Positions 13,746 through 14,005 of a stretch of 14,005 nt of DNA are shown here, piece by piece (position 1 is the first letter of the stretch; the number at the start of each line of letters is the position of its first letter). A model generated the notes under the pieces. The model was not told the DNA's origin. It saw nothing but the letters and a program-made list of their open reading frames with translations, and did no database searches. The position numbers and the translations under genes are program-made. The stretch is taken from NCBI GenBank assembly GCA_031254445.1, contig JAIRUL010000285.1:1-14005 (forward strand), in the 5' to 3' direction. The DNA comes from Chitinispirillales bacterium (GTDB taxonomy: Bacteria > Fibrobacterota > Chitinivibrionia > Chitinivibrionales > Chitinispirillaceae).

Positions 13746-14005
13746 AAGCCCGTCGCCGTAAAGATTAAGAGTCCGCGACGCACAATAAACGCCGCAGTAA
13801 GGTAAATATAATTTTTCCCCGCCGCCGAAGGCTAAATAAAATCGGGAACGCGAAAATAACCCCCGCCGCAGGGCGGCCATTCGCGTCGGTCAAGTTCCAA
13901 ATTGTATGGCGCAGGGCCGCCCGTTGGCGTCAACCCGCATAGAATCAAGAGCGCTCGATATCTTTGAAGATACGCAAAACGCTATATCATCTTTCTTAAC
14001 AGCAA
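13746..14005. other. Upstream region of trpB, no gene
   Basis: This 260-nt stretch ahead of trpB shows no convincing gene, T-box, Trp-codon leader or strong promoter. A+T-rich patches lie near 13800-13815 and 13965-13995. The run 13904-13936 (GTATGGCGCAGGGCCGCC and following) resembles the hairpin part of the palindromic element near 9788-9817 and may be a decayed copy. The window ends here, so regulation of the cluster cannot be judged. Confidence 0.4.

Noticed and set aside
12783-13805. Long plus-strand frame (340 codons) opposite trpB
   Set aside because: Its Arg/Pro-rich, low-complexity translation is the usual antisense shadow of a high-GC gene, and trpB on the other strand is certain.
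13746-13880. 45-residue N-terminal extension of TrpB
   Set aside because: TrpB proteins start close to the [10 protein letters not shown] motif; the extension has no family support.
13746-14005. Trp-leader attenuator or T-box ahead of trpB
   Set aside because: A short frame starting near 13941 on the minus strand has no Trp codons, and no T-box consensus or paired terminator/antiterminator stems were found.

Overview
The window looks like chromosome from a diderm (Gram-negative-type) bacterium of mixed, mostly high GC content. Evidence for two membranes is a lipoprotein, a predicted signal peptide that could begin an outer-membrane barrel, and an envelope peptidase anchored by one membrane segment. 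The lineage cannot be fixed by eye. A loose lipobox (I-M-A-A-C), a eukaryote-type chorismate mutase and Trp-rich propeller lipoproteins would suit a spirochaete or Fibrobacterota-like, possibly gut-associated, organism; this is inference.

Layout. (1) 1-94: two copies of a 22-nt dispersed repeat core just beyond the stop of a minus-strand gene. (2) 95-1639, minus: a GAF/two-CW/PP2C (SpoIIE/RsbU-type) phosphatase, divergent from the next block, with two overlapping candidate promoters between them. (3) 1788-4797, plus: a membrane-anchored TPR protein, a small pseudo-receiver, and a 626-aa protein that joins a ParA/MinD-type ATPase, a membrane segment and an M23 (LytM-type) peptidase. Together the last two resemble a split CpaE/TadZ with a murein hydrolase attached, and they are the most unusual system here. 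(4) about 4850-6456, plus: an A+T-richer island with a decayed tail of a propeller lipoprotein gene, an intact paralogue, and a truncated exported-protein start, linked by an exactly repeated 32-nt translation leader. (5) 13745-6466, minus: an aromatic amino acid cluster trpB - 36-codon ORF - trpA - AroQ-beta chorismate mutase - tyrA, then a 360-nt repeat-filled gap, then an EPSP-synthase-like protein without its catalytic residues, then recN.

Functional logic. TrpB and TrpA make tryptophan from indole-glycerol phosphate and serine. The mutase and TyrA take chorismate through prephenate towards tyrosine, so the cluster holds both branches from chorismate. The EPSPS-like gene sits where a normal aroA would fit, but seems to have lost shikimate-3-phosphate and PEP binding. 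Most minus-strand junctions abut or overlap, which suggests translational coupling; the exception is the tyrA to EPSPS-like gap, which holds a palindromic MITE-like element with 47-bp perfect arms.

No tRNA, rRNA, CRISPR array, transposase or convincing rho-independent terminator was seen.
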